15,744 nucleotides of DNA from Candidatus Woesearchaeota archaeon. Its GTDB lineage: Archaea; Nanobdellota; Nanobdellia; Woesearchaeales; UBA11716. Position 1 is the stretch's first letter. Each line of letters begins with the position of its first letter. The notes below the pieces were generated by a model. It worked only from the letters and a program-made list of their open reading frames with translations, searched no databases and was not told where the DNA came from. The translations under genes and the position numbers were made by a program. Below, piece after piece: positions 14,383 to 15,744 of the stretch. The stretch covers positions 10,778 through 26,521 of the forward strand of contig DUKR01000085.1 of assembly GCA_013329175.1 (NCBI GenBank). The letters run 5' to 3'.

Positions 14383-14390
14383 TTAATAAA
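14383..14390 (-). promoter_or_regulatory. TATA box of the DHH phosphoesterase gene
   Basis: TTTATTAA on the minus strand ends 22 nt before the ATG at 14360, within the argF-DHH gap. The spacing fits a leaderless transcript. Confidence 0.55.
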
Positions 14391-14437
14391 CCTTTTTGCT
14401 TATCGGAATGTATTAAGCTTAGCCGAGGGATAGCATC

Positions 14438-15331
14438 TTAGAGCTTCCCGAGCAGCTTTAACATCACCGCTTTCTGTGCATGCATCCTGTTCTCAGCCTG
14501 GTCAAAGACAATAGCCTGCGAAGAATCCATCACTTCATCAGCGACCTCATACCCCCTATGGGCAGGAAGGCAGTGCATGAATCTTGCCTTGCCAAGCAGC
14601 TTCATGGTAACCGTAAATCCCTTGAATATCCTCAGGCGCTTCTTAGCCTCAGCTTCCTGCCCCATTGAGACCCAGGTGTCGGTATACAGCACGTCTGCAC
14701 CCCTTGCAGCAGCAAGAGGGTCGTTTGTCAAAGCAAGCAGCCCCCTCTCCTTGCCAAATGCCACGACATCCTCCTTTGGCTCATAGCCTTTTGGTGTCGC
14801 TACCCTTAGCTTCATCCCTGCCTTTGCACAGCCAAGGACAAGGGAATTGCAGACATTGTTGCCATCACCAAGGTACGCAACCAATATTCCTTTCAGCCTG
14901 CCGAACTTCTCCCTTATGGTCATGAGGTCAGCAAGCGCCTGGCACGGGTGATAGTCATCAGACAAGCCATTGATAACAGGAACGCAGGATGCAGAAGCCA
15001 TCGTCTGCACGTCGGAATGGGCATACACCCTCGCCATGATGATGTCAGCATAGCGCGCGATGCATTGTATCTCGTCCTGCAGCGAGCCTAAATGCAGGTT
15101 TGTCGTCCTCCAGTCCAGGTAGATTGCATGGCCTCCTAGCTTGGTCATCCCTGCCTCAAACGAAATTCTGGTCCTCGTCGAGGTCTTCTGAAAGAGCATG
15201 GCAAGGGTCGTGTTCTTCAGCACAGCCGCATACTTTGCCTGATTTTTCTTGATATCTATCGCCTTCTCAATCAGGCTAAGCATCTCCCTATCAGATAGGT
15301 CATGCAATGTTAGCAGATCTTTGGAGGGCAT
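14438..15331 (-). CDS. argF: Ornithine carbamoyltransferase
   Basis: The enzyme makes citrulline from ornithine and carbamoyl phosphate, or runs the reverse in arginine breakdown. The 297-residue protein carries STRTR (51-55, carbamoyl phosphate), HPCQ (128-131), DTWVSMG (218-224, ornithine loop) and HCLP (253-256, catalytic cysteine), and ends HRGYEVADEVMDS...FDQAENRMHAQK as usual. The ATG at 15331 is chosen although the frame stays open to 15541: residues from MPSKDLLTLHDLS align with the normal N-terminus, a TATA box lies 22 nt upstream, and the 70 extra residues would be encoded by repeat D. No other arginine gene is in the window, so direction of use is unknown. Confidence 0.93.
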   Translation of the reverse strand: MPSKDLLTLHDLSDREMLSLIEKAIDIKKNQAKYAAVLKNTTLAMLFQKTSTRTRISFEAGMTKLGGHAIYLDWRTTNLHLGSLQDEIQCIARYADIIMARVYAHSDVQTMASASCVPVINGLSDDYHPCQALADLMTIREKFGRLKGILVAYLGDGNNVCNSLVLGCAKAGMKLRVATPKGYEPKEDVVAFGKERGLLALTNDPLAAARGADVLYTDTWVSMGQEAEAKKRLRIFKGFTVTMKLLGKARFMHCLPAHRGYEVADEVMDSSQAIVFDQAENRMHAQKAVMLKLLGKL

Positions 15332-15353
15332 GGGCTGCCCTTGGCGTTTCTCG

Positions 15354-15388
15354 TTTAAAAGAGTATCGCTTGCTTGGTAATACTTCAC
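15354..15388 (-). promoter_or_regulatory. argF promoter with upstream GTGAAGTATTAC box
   Basis: On the minus strand GTGAAGTATTAC (15388-15377) is followed after 17 nt by TTTAAA (15359-15354), then 22 nt later by the ATG at 15331. The ligase promoter has the same motif 16 nt before TTTAAA and 23 nt to its ATG. Both also share CGATA just before the TATA box. Confidence 0.6.
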
Positions 15389-15541
15389 CAGCCTGAAAAA
15401 GTCCAACGGGGGAGGAAGGATCAAGGGATAGCCGTGAATTGAAGCATTGAGGAATATCAGCAGGCAGTCTCGTTGGGGGTTGGCATTCCCAAAAAGCTCA
15501 TTCTCTGAAAAGGCATTGGCCATGCCTCCCATCACTTCCAC
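15377..15541 (-). repeat. Dispersed intergenic repeat, copy D
   Basis: On the plus strand it runs from the tail GTAATACTTCAC (15377-15388), through about 95 unrelated or diverged bases, to the core GGCATTCCCAAAAAGCTCAT (15482-15541) shared with copies B and E. The orientation matches copy B. It lies just upstream of the argF promoter and keeps an accidental open frame in line with argF. Confidence 0.55.
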
Positions 15542-15545
15542 AGCT

Positions 15546-15595
15546 AATGTGCAACTCCCTTATTTTCGTTTCAGGTCATCCTCTCATTGCACATT
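15546..15595. repeat. Perfect 9-bp inverted repeat
   Basis: AATGTGCAA (15546-15554) and TTGCACATT (15587-15595) are exact reverse complements separated by 32 bases. They lie in the space between copies D and C, which point away from each other. This could be a weak hairpin or an operator. Confidence 0.5.
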
Positions 15596-15650
15596 CAGAC
15601 GGGGAGAAAGAAAAGTGAAGAAAGAAAAGAAGAAAAAAAGGTGATAACAA

Positions 15651-15744
15651 AAAAGGCTGCGCAGGCAGCAGGGCATTTGCTGCAGCCATCGCCTCAGGTA
15701 TTGAGCGCTGCACCATCTGGATTGAAGGATGGGCGGCTTAGCAG
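15651..15744 (+). repeat. Dispersed intergenic repeat, copy C (cut by window end)
   Basis: An A-run, GGCTGCGCAGGCAGCAGGGC, then CAGCCATCGCCTCAGGTATT and GAAGGATGGGCGG match the head of copies A and B in the same orientation as copy A. The A-tract and CAGCAGGGCAT parts are shared with copy B, and the rest with both. The purine-rich stretch at 15600-15650 before it holds no gene that I can support. Confidence 0.75.

Noticed and set aside
15332..15541. 70-residue N-terminal extension of ornithine carbamoyltransferase in the same open frame
   Set aside because: The extension is encoded by repeat D and the promoter region, has no counterpart in the family, and the TATA box at 15354-15359 points to the ATG at 15331.

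Overview
This window looks archaeal. Four genes have an AT-rich box (TTTAAA or TTTATTAA) ending only 22-24 nt before the start codon, which fits leaderless archaeal transcripts. Genes inside the operon instead use Shine-Dalgarno sites or ATGA overlaps. The content (ATP-dependent DNA ligase, separate PurL and PurQ plus a PurS-like protein, DHH phosphoesterase) also fits an archaeon. A small-genome or DPANN-type lineage is possible, but the phylum cannot be fixed from these genes.

Layout. (1) 1-415: a long non-coding dispersed repeat (copy A), then the promoter of an ATP-dependent DNA ligase (416-2167, +). (2) 2172-2588 (-): an unrecognised 138-residue protein, convergent with the ligase. (3) 2854-8765 (+): a tight purine operon, purL - unknown helical protein - purQ - PurS-like tandem - PurE tandem - purC. 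Gaps are 0-3 nt or 4-nt overlaps, and an oligo-T tract follows purC. (4) 8766-9222: repeat copy B in inverted orientation. (5) 9223-10302 (-): a thiol-redox pair, a CPHC thioredoxin-fold lipoprotein candidate followed by a CcdA/DsbD-type membrane protein. (6) 10303-10804: degenerate repeat copies F and G. (7) 10805-12991 (-): a 728-residue protein with a long helical N-terminal region and a C-terminal alpha/beta hydrolase. (8) 13180-14360 (-): DHH phosphoesterase and a doubtful 33-residue ORF. (9) 14438-15331 (-): ornithine carbamoyltransferase. (10) 15332-15744: repeat copies D and C.

The purine genes supply the FGAM synthase parts (PurL synthetase, PurQ glutaminase, PurS-like bridge), then AIR carboxylation (PurE) and SAICAR synthesis (PurC). 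The PurS-like protein appears to be two PurS units in one chain. PurE is followed by a degenerate second PurE-like half. The unknown protein between purL and purQ is translationally coupled to PurL.

The main unexplained signal is a family of dispersed non-coding repeats in most larger intergenic spaces. Its end carries GTGAAGTA(C/T)TAC. In front of the ligase and argF genes this motif sits at nearly the same distance from the TATA box and start codon. Copy A also contains two tandem 26-bp units whose hairpin stems differ by a compensatory base-pair change, suggesting selection on a folded RNA or DNA structure.
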